Shown here: positions 1-8,706 of the stretch, in pieces
Layout: the number at the start of each line of letters is the position of its first letter
How positions within the stretch are numbered: the stretch's first letter is position 1
Origin: Nocardia huaxiensis
GTDB lineage: Bacteria; Actinomycetota; Actinomycetes; Mycobacteriales; Mycobacteriaceae
Reading direction: 5' to 3'
Assembly (NCBI RefSeq): GCF_013744875.1
Contig: NZ_CP059399.1
Coordinates: 5,828,001 to 5,892,000 of the forward strand
Length of the DNA stretch: 64,000 nt
Translations under genes and position numbers: made by a program
The notes under the pieces: generated by a model
Databases searched by the model: none
What the model was told of the DNA's origin: nothing
Seen by the model: the letters and a program-made list of their open reading frames with translations, nothing else

Positions 1-892
1 GTTCGGAGGCAGGGCAGGGACCAGTGCGCAGGCTGGGGTCACTGACCACATCGGATTGGACGAGAACGTCGAGGTGATAGGCCGCGGAGAACCAACGGGC
101 GGTGTCGCGTTCGGCAGTTCGGGCGTCGCGGTGCCAGGTGGTGCTGCGCGCACGGTCGTCGCCGAGACCGCCCGTGCCGATCGAGCGGGCGGCCAAGCGA
201 CGGACCACGGGCGCGGCTTCGGCCAGGTCCGCGTACAAGCCTTGGGTGACAAGGGAATTGGCGTAGTGACCGGGCCCGTTCACCGAGATCATCACGCCGC
301 CGGGTATCCGGCGGTCATGATGGCGACGCAGGTGCGCACCGGTGTGGAACAGTTGCACACTGCCTTTGAACAAGCGCAGCACCCCGTCGCACCCGCGCAG
401 CGGGATGGCCTCCGTGTAGATGATGTCGGGCTGAATGGGCGCCAGTTCGATGAGATACAGCGACGCCAACTCGCTGCACAGACGCACGAATTCGAGGCCC
501 GGCCGGGCATACGCGAGCCGACGATCGTTGAAAATGACGAGGAAGGCACTGCTTTCGCCGCGGGCGGCCCGTTCCTTCCAGATGCGGCGGCCCTCGGCGA
601 TCCGCGCGGCGACCGCGTGCGGGCCGGCCGCCAGAATCTGCTCGCCGATCCAGCACAGGTCCATCGCCAATCCGCGCGCCGGCTTGCCCGTCTTGGTGGC
701 CATTCTCCCGAAAACGCAAGGTTGATGCCGCGCGACCCAGTCGAGAAACGCCGCCCGTTTCACCTCCTCGCCGGTGTCGGACAGCAGGATCTCGTGGGCG
801 CTGTCGATATCGGGGCCGAACGATGTGCCGGGCGGGTACTGCGGAAGTTCGCCAAGTGTGTTGAGCGACAATCCATCCGGAATCGGTGTCAT
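1..892 (-). CDS. unrecognised protein, 3' end beyond the window
   Basis: An uninterrupted reading frame of 297 codons runs from an ATG at 892 to the window edge; it has no stop inside the window. The protein begins MTPIPDGLSLNTLGELPQYPP and includes the stretches FLDWVARHQPCVFGRMATK and IYTEAIPLRGCDGVLRLFKG. I see no signal peptide or membrane segment and do not recognise the family. It lies 98 bases downstream of the ADP-forming acyl-CoA synthetase on the same strand, so it may be the end of the same operon. The frame stays open for some 40 codons upstream of the ATG without a better start. A long plus-strand frame at 56-988 is its antisense shadow. Confidence 0.6.
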   Translation of the reverse strand, partial: MTPIPDGLSLNTLGELPQYPPGTSFGPDIDSAHEILLSDTGEEVKRAAFLDWVARHQPCVFGRMATKTGKPARGLAMDLCWIGEQILAAGPHAVAARIAEGRRIWKERAARGESSAFLVIFNDRRLAYARPGLEFVRLCSELASLYLIELAPIQPDIIYTEAIPLRGCDGVLRLFKGSVQLFHTGAHLRRHHDRRIPGGVMISVNGPGHYANSLVTQGLYADLAEAAPVVRRLAARSIGTGGLGDDRARSTTWHRDARTAERDTARWFSAAYHLDVLVQSDVVSDPSLRTGPCPASE

Positions 893-990
893 CGTGACCT
901 CGGTGTCGGGGGCGATGAAGCTCTCAACCCGAGGAGTGTGCCCCGCATCGATCGCGACCGCACGCCGCCACTCCGTCGCGCACCGTAACG

Positions 991-3120
991 TCAGGCGTCG
1001 TCCTTCCAGGTGACCAGGGCGTCCAGGGCTTCGACCACGGTGCCCGCCACTCGCAAGGGGTTGATTTCCAGTGATTCGAGGTTCTCCCCCAATGCCTCGG
1101 CGAGCGCTCCGACGCGGGAGATTACGGCCGCGAGGGCGTCGAGATCGGCGGGGTCCGTGCCACGGGCACCCTGCAGCAGCGGGAGGCCGCGCAATTCCTC
1201 GAGGAGACGACGGGCTTTGGCCGGGGTGACTGGGAGGGGCGTGAGGGCCGAGTCGCGCAGGACTTCGACGAACACTCCGCCGAGTGCGACCGCGAGCATC
1301 AGACCCCACTGTGGGTCACGCACGACGCCGACGAGTAGTTCCACACCGCCCGAACGCATCGGCGACACCAGCACGCCCTCGATCCGGGCGTCCGGAACCG
1401 CCTCGGCTGCCGCGACGACCTCCCGGTATGCGCGACGGACCTCCCCGTCACCGGTCACTCCGAGGCGCACGCCGCCGAGGTCGCTCTTGTGCAGGATGTC
1501 CGGCGACACGATCTTCACCGCGACGGCTCCGTCGAACTCGGCTGCTGCCGCGACGGCGTCGTCCGCGGAGTTGACCAGCCGGGCCGGGACCACCGGAATG
1601 CCTGCCTCGGTGAGCAATCGGCGGGCTGATTCTTCCGACCACGGACCCCGCCTGTCTCGGATCGTGGGCGCTACTTGCGGCGCGTCGAGTGTTCGCGGGC
1701 TGATCAGATCCCTGGTCGTCTCCGACCACCAGCCGATGTTGCGCAAGGCGACCACGGCCTGCTTCAGTCCGGGTACGGCATAGGGGATCTCCGCTTCGTC
1801 CATGACTCGACGGGTATAGGCGGTTATCGGCTGGACCACCTGGCTGACGTAGACCACGGGTCCGGCGGCCTTGCCGATACCGGCGCCGATGGCGTTGATG
1901 GCTGTCTGGGCCGCGTACGGTTTGCTGTCACTACCCTGCCAGGGCAGGGTGTTGATCACCGCGACCACACCGACGGAGGGGTCGGCCGACATCGCCTCGA
2001 TGCAGCGGGTGAAGATGCCGGGGTCGATGATCGCCGCGCCGGTGACGTCCAGTGGGTTCTGCACGGTGCCGTACTCGGGCAGGATCGCGGTCAACTGAGC
2101 CACCGTGTCCTCGGCGATGGTGGGCAGCGGTGCGCCGATGTCATCGGCGCGGTCGGCCAGGATGTCGCATGCCCCACCGGAAATCGACACCACCCCGATC
2201 CCGGGCCGATCCAAGCGCCCGAGGTGCGCCGCGGCGCCGGCGGTGATCAGCATGTCCTCGACGGTGTCGACCCGGATGACCCCGAGGTCGCGGAATATCG
2301 CGTCGATCGTGGCGTCATCGCCGACCAGCGCGCCGGTGTGCGCCGCCGCGGTGCGCGCGGACAGTTCGCTGCTGCCGGCCTTGAGCACCACCACGGCCTT
2401 GCCGGCTTCGGCGGCCCGGCGGGCGGCGGCGCGGAACACCTCCGGATCACGGATGGCCTCCATGAAGATCGCCACCGCCCGGGTGTGCTCATCGTCCACG
2501 AGGTAGTCCAGCACATGTCCGGCCGTGATCATCGCCTCGTTGCCGAGGGTGACCAGGTAGGACAGTCCGATACCGGTCATGGCCGCGAAATCCACCATCG
2601 CGCCGCAGCTGGCCCCGCTCTGTGACAGCAGCGCCACCGGCCCGGACTCGCGCGGCAGGCCGGGGATCGACGCGACCGGCACCTGCTCGGCGAAATTGGC
2701 GAAACCGAGGTGGTTCGGTCCGAGCAGCACCATGCCCAGCGATTCGGCGTGGGCGACCAGTTCGGTCTGTGCGCGCCGACCGGCCGCACCCGCCTCCCCG
2801 TACCCGGACGACAGCACGACCGCGTTGCGGATCCCGGCCGCGGCCGCATCGGTGAGCGCATCGAGCATGCCGGCCTGCGGCACCATCATGAACGCGACAT
2901 CGACCGGTTCGCCGATCGCGGCACACGAGGTGACCGTGGGCCGCCGGTGTGTTTCCACGCCGCGACGGTTGACCAGGAACACTCGGTCGCCGAACCCTGC
3001 CTTCAGCAGATTGCGGTACGTAGTGAGGGAGAACCCCGATTTGTCCGACGCACCGACGAGCGCGACGCTGCGCGGGCGGAACAACGACGCCAGCCGTTCG
3101 GGTGTGATCTGTGAGGTCAT
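991..3120 (-). CDS. ADP-forming acyl-CoA synthetase (acetate--CoA ligase family, fused alpha-beta)
   Basis: This 709-residue protein would make an acyl-CoA from a free acid, CoA and ATP, releasing ADP, or run in reverse to conserve energy. The N-terminal CoA-binding Rossmann domain is at about 15-140 (VALVGASDKSGF; LLGPNHLGF, where the family usually has GPNC). The succinyl-CoA-ligase-like middle carries AAAHTGAL with His261 as the likely phosphohistidine. The C-terminal ATP-grasp domain starts near 490 (WSEESARRLLTEAGIPV, VAVKIVSPDILHKSDLGGV). The order alpha then beta in one chain is usual for actinobacterial members. AAGGA precedes the ATG. It follows the acyl-CoA dehydrogenase by 76 bases and probably shares its transcript. 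The acyl substrate is not evident. Confidence 0.9.
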   Translation of the reverse strand: MTSQITPERLASLFRPRSVALVGASDKSGFSLTTYRNLLKAGFGDRVFLVNRRGVETHRRPTVTSCAAIGEPVDVAFMMVPQAGMLDALTDAAAAGIRNAVVLSSGYGEAGAAGRRAQTELVAHAESLGMVLLGPNHLGFANFAEQVPVASIPGLPRESGPVALLSQSGASCGAMVDFAAMTGIGLSYLVTLGNEAMITAGHVLDYLVDDEHTRAVAIFMEAIRDPEVFRAAARRAAEAGKAVVVLKAGSSELSARTAAAHTGALVGDDATIDAIFRDLGVIRVDTVEDMLITAGAAAHLGRLDRPGIGVVSISGGACDILADRADDIGAPLPTIAEDTVAQLTAILPEYGTVQNPLDVTGAAIIDPGIFTRCIEAMSADPSVGVVAVINTLPWQGSDSKPYAAQTAINAIGAGIGKAAGPVVYVSQVVQPITAYTRRVMDEAEIPYAVPGLKQAVVALRNIGWWSETTRDLISPRTLDAPQVAPTIRDRRGPWSEESARRLLTEAGIPVVPARLVNSADDAVAAAAEFDGAVAVKIVSPDILHKSDLGGVRLGVTGDGEVRRAYREVVAAAEAVPDARIEGVLVSPMRSGGVELLVGVVRDPQWGLMLAVALGGVFVEVLRDSALTPLPVTPAKARRLLEELRGLPLLQGARGTDPADLDALAAVISRVGALAEALGENLESLEINPLRVAGTVVEALDALVTWKDDA

Positions 3121-3196
3121 CTCGATTCCTTCATCGGGAGAACAGAAGCATGCGGGGATGCGTTATCGATCGGGATCCGTTGAGCCAGCAGCGATC

Positions 3197-4339
3197 TCAG
3201 AGCCCGTAGGATTTGGCGATGATGTCGCGCTGAACCTCGGAGACGCCGCCGCCGATCGTTATCGCGATCGCCTGCCGAACCTGGCGCTCCATTCCGAACT
3301 CGACGGCGTATCCGGCGCCGCCCATCAGCTGCATCGCCTCGAGGGTGGCGCGTTTGGCGAGCTCGGCGGCCTGCAGTTTGGCCATCGAAGCCTCACGCGG
3401 CAAGGGTGTTTCGGGGTTCTGGTCGACCAGGTGCGCGATGCCGTAGACCAGGTGCCGGGTCGATTCGATCGCGGTGGCGAGATCCGCGAGGCGGTGGCGC
3501 ACGGCTTGGAAGCTGCCGATCGTGCGTCCGAACTGCTTGCGCTCCTTGACATATGCCACCGCATCGTCGAAGGCGCGCTGCGCGCGCCCCAGGCCCTGCG
3601 CGGCGCAGAGCAGCCGTTCGTGGTTGAGCCCCGCCATCAGCTGCCGCCAGCCGGCGCCGGGGGTGCCCAGGAGCCGGTCGGCCGGAACGCGGACATCGGT
3701 GAAGAAGACCTCGTTCACCTCGCTCCCGCCCATGGTTTCGATTGCCCGAATCGTCAGGCCGGGTGCCGAAGTCGGCACGCTGATCATGCTCAGGCCCTCG
3801 TGTCGCGTGCTCGCCGGCTCGGTCCGGCACACGACGAGCAGGTGATCCGCGACGTGCGCCGCGGTGGTCCACATCTTCTGTCCGTTGATCACGTAGTGGT
3901 CGCCGGACAACACGGCCCGGGTGGACAGGTTGGCGACGTCGGATCCGGCGTCCGGCTCGCTCATGGCGATCGCCTCGACCCGGCCCGCGCAGATGCCGCC
4001 GAGGATTTCCTGCTTCTGATCCTCGGTGCCGAACCGCTCGTAGGGACTCGCGACGATCATGCTGACTCCGAGCCCCGCGACCGGAAGCAAACCGCGGTTG
4101 ACCTCCTCGATCAGCAGGCAGAGTTCCACAGCCCCGCCGCCCCCGCCGTCGTGCGCTTCCGAGATGCCGACGCCGACATATCCCAGCTTCGCGAGCTTCT
4201 CGTGCAGCTCGGGATTGTGCCCGCGGAAGCGCTCGTCGGAGAGCGTGGCGAGCTGCTCACGGGTGCCGGCCTCTCGATCGGAGAAGGCTCGAAGCGCTGC
4301 GGCGAACGCGCGCTGCTCCTCCGTCAGGATCACAGACAA
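3197..4339 (-). CDS. acyl-CoA dehydrogenase
   Basis: A 380-residue FAD enzyme that would introduce the alpha-beta double bond into an acyl-CoA. It has the usual three-domain layout: helical N-terminus with LAKLGYVGVGISEAHDGGGGG, the central FAD/substrate loop [15 protein letters not shown] followed by GQKMWTTAAHVAD, and the C-terminal four-helix domain ending LMGGAGYAVEFGMERQVRQ and GGGVSEVQRDIIAKSYGL. The start is TTG at 4339, five bases after GGAGG; a GTG two codons later is possible. It begins immediately after the stop of the DUF35 gene. A typical single-subunit FadE by length; chain specificity cannot be read from sequence. Confidence 0.92.
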   Translation of the reverse strand: MSVILTEEQRAFAAALRAFSDREAGTREQLATLSDERFRGHNPELHEKLAKLGYVGVGISEAHDGGGGGAVELCLLIEEVNRGLLPVAGLGVSMIVASPYERFGTEDQKQEILGGICAGRVEAIAMSEPDAGSDVANLSTRAVLSGDHYVINGQKMWTTAAHVADHLLVVCRTEPASTRHEGLSMISVPTSAPGLTIRAIETMGGSEVNEVFFTDVRVPADRLLGTPGAGWRQLMAGLNHERLLCAAQGLGRAQRAFDDAVAYVKERKQFGRTIGSFQAVRHRLADLATAIESTRHLVYGIAHLVDQNPETPLPREASMAKLQAAELAKRATLEAMQLMGGAGYAVEFGMERQVRQAIAITIGGGVSEVQRDIIAKSYGL

Positions 4340-4777
4340 CTAGGCCTCCTTTGGACTCGAGCTCGCCGGGGCGAACACCGGATACGAGTCGCCCTCCGCG
4401 GGATGGACGAACGCGACGGTCAGGGACAACCCGGCATGCAACCGGTCCGGTTCGATGCCGACGATGCGCGCATTGAGCCAAGGTCCCTCGGCCAGTTCGA
4501 TCAGTCCGACCGGGAAGGGCACCTGGTCCGCGAAGGCGGGATGCGGCGGATGGTGGACCACCGACCACGAAATCAGCTCACCTGAACCGGATGCGTTGTG
4601 CCACTCCAGGTTCGAGCTTCCGCATGCACAGGTGCGCGATTCCAGACCGAGCGGATGACCGCAATCGGAGCACTTCCGGATGAGCAGGCGGTCGGCCGCA
4701 CTGGCATCGAAGAACTCGGCACTGCGTTCGTCGCGCACGACCGGGGGACCGGAGATCTGTGTGGTCACGGTTGTCAC
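4340..4777 (-). CDS. DUF35 / Zn-ribbon OB-fold protein, partner of the adjacent Ltp protein
   Basis: A 145-residue protein with an N-terminal rubredoxin-like zinc ribbon (KCSDCGHPLGLESRTCACG, four Cys) followed by an OB fold (ISWSVVHHPPHPAFADQVPFPVGLIEL). In steroid-degrading actinobacteria, DUF35 proteins or domains bind Ltp thiolase-like proteins and make an active aldolase, as in Ltp2 with the DUF35 part of ChsH2. The gene starts at a GTG that overlaps the stop of the Ltp gene (GTGA), so the two are translationally coupled, which supports a complex. A paralogue with the same neighbour lies at 47865-48299. Confidence 0.88.
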   Translation of the reverse strand: MTTVTTQISGPPVVRDERSAEFFDASAADRLLIRKCSDCGHPLGLESRTCACGSSNLEWHNASGSGELISWSVVHHPPHPAFADQVPFPVGLIELAEGPWLNARIVGIEPDRLHAGLSLTVAFVHPAEGDSYPVFAPASSSPKEA

Positions 4778-5937
4778 GCCCCCTTCAAGACGAGAGTCGA
4801 ATGGTGATCGAGCACACCGCCGTTGCCACTGACCAAGATCACGTCACGTTTGCCCACCTGGCGCTCGCCCGCCTGACCACGGCCCTGGATGACAGCTTCG
4901 GTGAGAGGCGTCATACCCCACAGGTAGTACGACGACAGCTGCCCGCCACCGGTATTGAGCGGCAACGCGCCTCCCGGTCCGAGCCGCCCGTCGGCGACGA
5001 ACGCGCCGCCCTCACCCTTCGCGCAGAATCCGTAGTCCTCCAAGGTGATCAGGACCGTGAAGGTGTAGCAGTCGTAGAGTTCGACGAGGTCGACGTCGCC
5101 GACGGAGACCCCGGCCATCTTCAGCGCGGTCGGGCCGGAAATAGCTGCGCCCGTGCGCAATCCGAACTCCGAGCCCCGTTCGGCGAGCTGACCGGGATGG
5201 CCCTGGCCCCAGCCGAGGATGTCGACCGGCGGCTGCGCGAGGTTTCGTGCCCGCTCCGCGGTGGTGACGATCACCGCGGCCCCGCCGTTGGAGACGAGAC
5301 AGCAGTCGAGCAGATGCAGGGGGTCGGCGATCCAGCGGGAATTCTGGTGGTCCGCCAACGTGATCGGATCACGCAGCTGGGCAAGGGGATTCAACGCGGC
5401 CCAGGACCGCTGTGCGACCGCGATATGCCCGAGCTGCTCGCTGGTGGTTCCGTAGGTCTCCATGTGCCGACGGGTGGCGAGCGCGTATCTGGCATTCGCG
5501 TTGGTGATGCCGCTGGCGATGTTGTAGCTCGCGAAGCCGGTGGCCGGTTTGCGGCCGCGACCGGTATAAGCCGCGCCCGCGGACAGTTTGGGTTGCAATG
5601 GCGCGTCGGCGAAAACACATGCCACGGTCTCGGCCATACCGCTCGTCACCGCGGCGGCCGCGTACGTCAGCATCGATCCCGCGGTGGCACCGTAGGCGTT
5701 CATTTCGGTGAGCAGTCGCAGATCGCGCAGTCCGAGAACATTGGCCAGGGAGATGCCGAGATCGCGCCTCAGGCCACTGGAGACCAGCAGTCCGTCGATG
5801 TCTGTTGCCCGCAATCCAGCGTCGGCGGCGGCGCGGCGGACCGCGTCGGCGGCGAAGTCGGTGGCGCTGCGACCGTAGATTTTGCCGACCTCGGTGATGC
5901 CGAGGCCGGCGATGGACGCCCGGCTCGAATCCTTCAC
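4774..5937 (-). CDS. Ltp-type thiolase-fold protein, probable acyl-CoA retro-aldolase
   Basis: A 387-residue protein of the SCP2-thiolase/lipid-transfer-protein family (IAGLGITEVGKIYGRSATDFAADAV; LDCCLVSNGGAAVIVT; NTGGGQLSSYYL). The segment where true thiolases carry the nucleophilic Cys reads NAYGATAGS (80-88), with no Cys. This fits aldolase-type Ltp proteins, which cleave beta-hydroxyacyl-CoAs, rather than a beta-ketothiolase. The start was set at GTG 5937 because AAGGAG stands six bases upstream; GTGs at 5952 and 5967 are also in frame but lack such a site. It is coupled to the DUF35 gene. It is closely similar along its whole length to the protein at 48296-49465. Substrate unknown. Confidence 0.88.
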   Translation of the reverse strand: MKDSSRASIAGLGITEVGKIYGRSATDFAADAVRRAAADAGLRATDIDGLLVSSGLRRDLGISLANVLGLRDLRLLTEMNAYGATAGSMLTYAAAAVTSGMAETVACVFADAPLQPKLSAGAAYTGRGRKPATGFASYNIASGITNANARYALATRRHMETYGTTSEQLGHIAVAQRSWAALNPLAQLRDPITLADHQNSRWIADPLHLLDCCLVSNGGAAVIVTTAERARNLAQPPVDILGWGQGHPGQLAERGSEFGLRTGAAISGPTALKMAGVSVGDVDLVELYDCYTFTVLITLEDYGFCAKGEGGAFVADGRLGPGGALPLNTGGGQLSSYYLWGMTPLTEAVIQGRGQAGERQVGKRDVILVSGNGGVLDHHSTLVLKGA

Positions 5938-5943
5938 GTGTGA

Positions 5944-5949
5944 CTCCTT
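5944..5949 (-). promoter_or_regulatory. ribosome binding site of the Ltp gene at 5937
   Basis: AAGGAG on the minus strand, six bases before GTG 5937, overlapping the stop codon of the P450 gene. It decides between three in-frame GTG codons and implies reinitiation right after the P450. Confidence 0.7.
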
Positions 5950-7208
5950 CACGCGCCGAATTCGCACGGCATCGCGCGGACGCCGTGGATGAAGTCGCCG
6001 ACGAGGTACTCGGGCGCGCTGGCCCGAATATCCGGAATATTGCGCAGCAGTTCGGAAAACAGCGCCCGCAACTGAGTTTTGGCGACATGATTGCCGAGGC
6101 AGAAGTGGGGGCCACCGCCGCCGAAACCCAAGTGCGGGTTCGGATCACGGCTCAGATCGAGCCGGTCGGGGTCGGCGAAGACCGAGGTGTCCCAATTGCC
6201 GGAGGGATAGACCATGACCACCCTCTCACCGGCCTTGATCACCTGGCCGCCCAGTTCGTAGTCGGCTACGGCGGTGCGGCGGAACGTCATCACCGGCGTG
6301 GACCAGCGCACGAATTCCTCGACGGCAGTGGGGATCCGGCCGTCGATGTCGGCCATCAGCCACTCCCGTTGTTCCGGGAAGTCGGTCAGGGCCCGCAGGG
6401 CGTGGCTCGTGGTCTGGCGGGTGGTGTCGTTACCGGCGACGCACAGCAGGACGAAGAACGCGGCGATCTCCTTGTCGGTGAGCCGCTCCCCATCGATCTC
6501 GGCCTGCACAAGGTTGGTCATGAGGTCGTCCGCCGGATCGGCCCGCCGCCGCTCGGCCATCTCGAGCGCCAGTTGGTGCAGGTACATGGTCTGGACCACG
6601 AGCAGCCCGAGCGGATCACGCCCGGCCAGGTGCACCTCATCGTTCAGTGACACGAGGTCGTTGGCGGCCTCGGCCGCTTCCACACGGCGATCCTCCGGGA
6701 TACCGACCATATCCGCCAACGTGCGCAACGGAAGCAGGCTGGAACACTGGCGCACGAAATCCACCCCGCTGCCGGCGGCGGCGAGTTCGCGCACGATGTC
6801 CGCGGCATTGGTCTTGATCTGGTCCTCGATGCGCTTCACCTGCCTCGGGGTGAAGGCCGCGCTGACCAATTTGCGAATCTTGGTGTGCCGTGGCGGATCC
6901 ATGGCGAGGAAAGACTGGGTGGCTTCGAGCGCTTCCTCGGGCATGTCGGCGAACAGCACGCCCTTACCGGAGATGAAGACATCGTGACGGCGACTGACTT
7001 CGACGATGTCGCGATGGCGCACGACCGCCCAGAAGCCCACGGCATCCGGGTTCTGCTGCAACGACTCCGGGGGGCGCTGCCAACTGACGGGCCGTTGCTC
7101 GCGCAGGACCGCGAAACTCCGCTCGCGATCGGCTGCGGTGGTGGACCAGAACGCACGCGTGGACAGGTCGATCGCATCGTACGGGCGAGTGGAAATGAGA
7201 GCATTCAT
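5949..7208 (-). CDS. cytochrome P450 (CYP125/CYP124-like group)
   Basis: A 419-residue soluble bacterial P450 that would hydroxylate a lipid substrate with electrons from a ferredoxin. Visible motifs are the I-helix AGNDTT at 258-263, ExxR at E298-R301, and the haem loop FGGGGPHFCLG with ligand Cys370. PPRHTKIRKLVSAAFTPR and the C-terminal half resemble actinobacterial CYP125/124/142 enzymes that oxidise sterol side chains or methyl-branched lipids; this is a family-level impression only. The true ATG is 7208, overlapping the stop of the aldehyde dehydrogenase gene; an in-frame extension to 7412 is shadow of that gene. No ferredoxin gene is adjacent; the nearest redox partner gene is at 51177. 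Confidence 0.93.
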   Translation of the reverse strand: MNALISTRPYDAIDLSTRAFWSTTAADRERSFAVLREQRPVSWQRPPESLQQNPDAVGFWAVVRHRDIVEVSRRHDVFISGKGVLFADMPEEALEATQSFLAMDPPRHTKIRKLVSAAFTPRQVKRIEDQIKTNAADIVRELAAAGSGVDFVRQCSSLLPLRTLADMVGIPEDRRVEAAEAANDLVSLNDEVHLAGRDPLGLLVVQTMYLHQLALEMAERRRADPADDLMTNLVQAEIDGERLTDKEIAAFFVLLCVAGNDTTRQTTSHALRALTDFPEQREWLMADIDGRIPTAVEEFVRWSTPVMTFRRTAVADYELGGQVIKAGERVVMVYPSGNWDTSVFADPDRLDLSRDPNPHLGFGGGGPHFCLGNHVAKTQLRALFSELLRNIPDIRASAPEYLVGDFIHGVRAMPCEFGA

Positions 7209-8662
7209 CGTGCGGTCCCCCGCGGGGAAAGATAAATCGACTTCAGTTCGACATAGGCGTTCAGCCCCTCCGGGCCGAATTCCCGGCCGAGTCCACTGGC
7301 TTTCACCCCGCCGAAGGGCGCACCGATGTCCAGGTTGTAGAAATTGACGCCGATGGAGCCGGTCTCGACTCGCCGCGCCAACTCGACTCCCTTCTCGGGG
7401 TCGGAGGTCCAAATCGTGCCGCCGAGACCGTATTCGGAGTCGTTGGCGATCGCCACGGCCTCGTCGATATCGCCGTAGGGGATCACGGTCAGCACCGGGC
7501 CGAAGATCTCCTCACGGGCGATCACCGAGGTGTTGTCCGAGTCCGCGAAGACCGTGGGCTGCACGAACCACCCCTGTTCTCGGTCCGGTCGCCCGCCTCC
7601 CGCCGCGACCCGGGCACCCGATGCTTTCCCCGCGGCGATATAGGACTCCACCCGGTCGCGCTGTCGTCGGCTCACCAAGGGGCCGACGTGGGTGGCCGGA
7701 TCCATGGGATCACCGACTGTCAATGCGTTGGCGAGACCGGCGACCGCATCGACGACTTCCCGATACCGGCTGTGCGGGGCGAGGATTCGGGTGGACAGGT
7801 AGCAGGTCTGGCCATTGTTGAGCAGCGAACCTGTTGCCAGGCCGGTGATGGTGTCGGCGAGATCGGCGTCGTCGAGGACGATCGCCGCGGACTTGCCGCC
7901 GAGCTCCAAGGTGACCGGCCGCAACAGGCGTCCGCATACTTCGCCGATGCGACGGCCCGCCGCGGTGGATCCGGTGAAGGCGACCTTGTCCACTCCCGGA
8001 TGGGCGACGAGGTGCTCACCGGCGTCGACGCCGCCGGTGACCACGTTGAGTACGCCGGCGGGCAACCCCGCTCGCTCGGCGGCGGCCGCGAGTTCGAATG
8101 CGTCCAAGGACGTTTCGGGGGCGGGCTTGAGCACCACGGTGCACCCCGCGGCCAAGGCGGGCGCCACCTTGGCCATGGTCAGCGCCTGCGGGAAGTTCCA
8201 GGGCACGATCGCCGCGACCACGCCGACCGGCTGACGCCGGACCAGTGTGTCGCCCAGGCCGTCGGCGCGCGGCCGAAGTTCCTCGAAGGCGATGGTCCGG
8301 GCGAGGGCGGCGTAATACCGCAGCAGTCCGACCGGCCCCGAGCCCTCGGCGAAAGTCGCCACCGCGATCGGCATTCCGTTCTGCCGGGTGGTCAGCGCCG
8401 CACGATCGGCGAGATTCTTCTGCAACTCATCGGCCAGCCGCTCCAGCAGCGCGGCCCGGTGCTCGGCGGTGAGCCCGGCCCATTCCGGGGCGGTCAGCGC
8501 GCCGCGTGCCGCGGCGACCGCACGGTCCACGTCGGCGGGGCCGGCGGACGGAACGGTGCTGAAACTCTGCTCGTCGGTAGGGGAAATGACGGCGATCGGA
8601 GGGGTTTCGCCACTCGGCCGGACCCAGGTCCCGCCGATGTAGAAGGAGTCGTATTCACGCAT
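7205..8662 (-). CDS. NAD(P)-dependent aldehyde dehydrogenase
   Basis: A 485-residue aldehyde dehydrogenase that would oxidise the product of the neighbouring alcohol dehydrogenase to a carboxylate. It has IVPWNFP (active-site Asn), FTGSTAAG (nucleotide loop), the general base in ELGGKS, the nucleophilic Cys in NNGQTCYLSTR, and EEIFGPVL near the C-terminus. The start was set at ATG 8662 (MREYDSFYIGGTW), since the longer frame is not family-like. The stop overlaps the P450 start (ATGA). It is a clear paralogue of the enzyme at 55587-57032, which also sits directly after a Zn-alcohol dehydrogenase gene. Confidence 0.93.
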   Translation of the reverse strand: MREYDSFYIGGTWVRPSGETPPIAVISPTDEQSFSTVPSAGPADVDRAVAAARGALTAPEWAGLTAEHRAALLERLADELQKNLADRAALTTRQNGMPIAVATFAEGSGPVGLLRYYAALARTIAFEELRPRADGLGDTLVRRQPVGVVAAIVPWNFPQALTMAKVAPALAAGCTVVLKPAPETSLDAFELAAAAERAGLPAGVLNVVTGGVDAGEHLVAHPGVDKVAFTGSTAAGRRIGEVCGRLLRPVTLELGGKSAAIVLDDADLADTITGLATGSLLNNGQTCYLSTRILAPHSRYREVVDAVAGLANALTVGDPMDPATHVGPLVSRRQRDRVESYIAAGKASGARVAAGGGRPDREQGWFVQPTVFADSDNTSVIAREEIFGPVLTVIPYGDIDEAVAIANDSEYGLGGTIWTSDPEKGVELARRVETGSIGVNFYNLDIGAPFGGVKASGLGREFGPEGLNAYVELKSIYLSPRGTAR

Positions 8663-8706
8663 GCTGCGCTTCCTTTGTGATCGAATCCGCTGTCCTGCAA
8701 CAGATC

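Noticed and set aside
56..988. Plus-strand open frame of 310 codons at the left edge
   Set aside because: The minus-strand frame over the same bases gives more protein-like composition and continues the local gene direction.
2579..4585. Plus-strand open frame of 668 codons
   Set aside because: Antisense shadow of the acyl-CoA dehydrogenase and synthetase genes; low-complexity composition and no motif.
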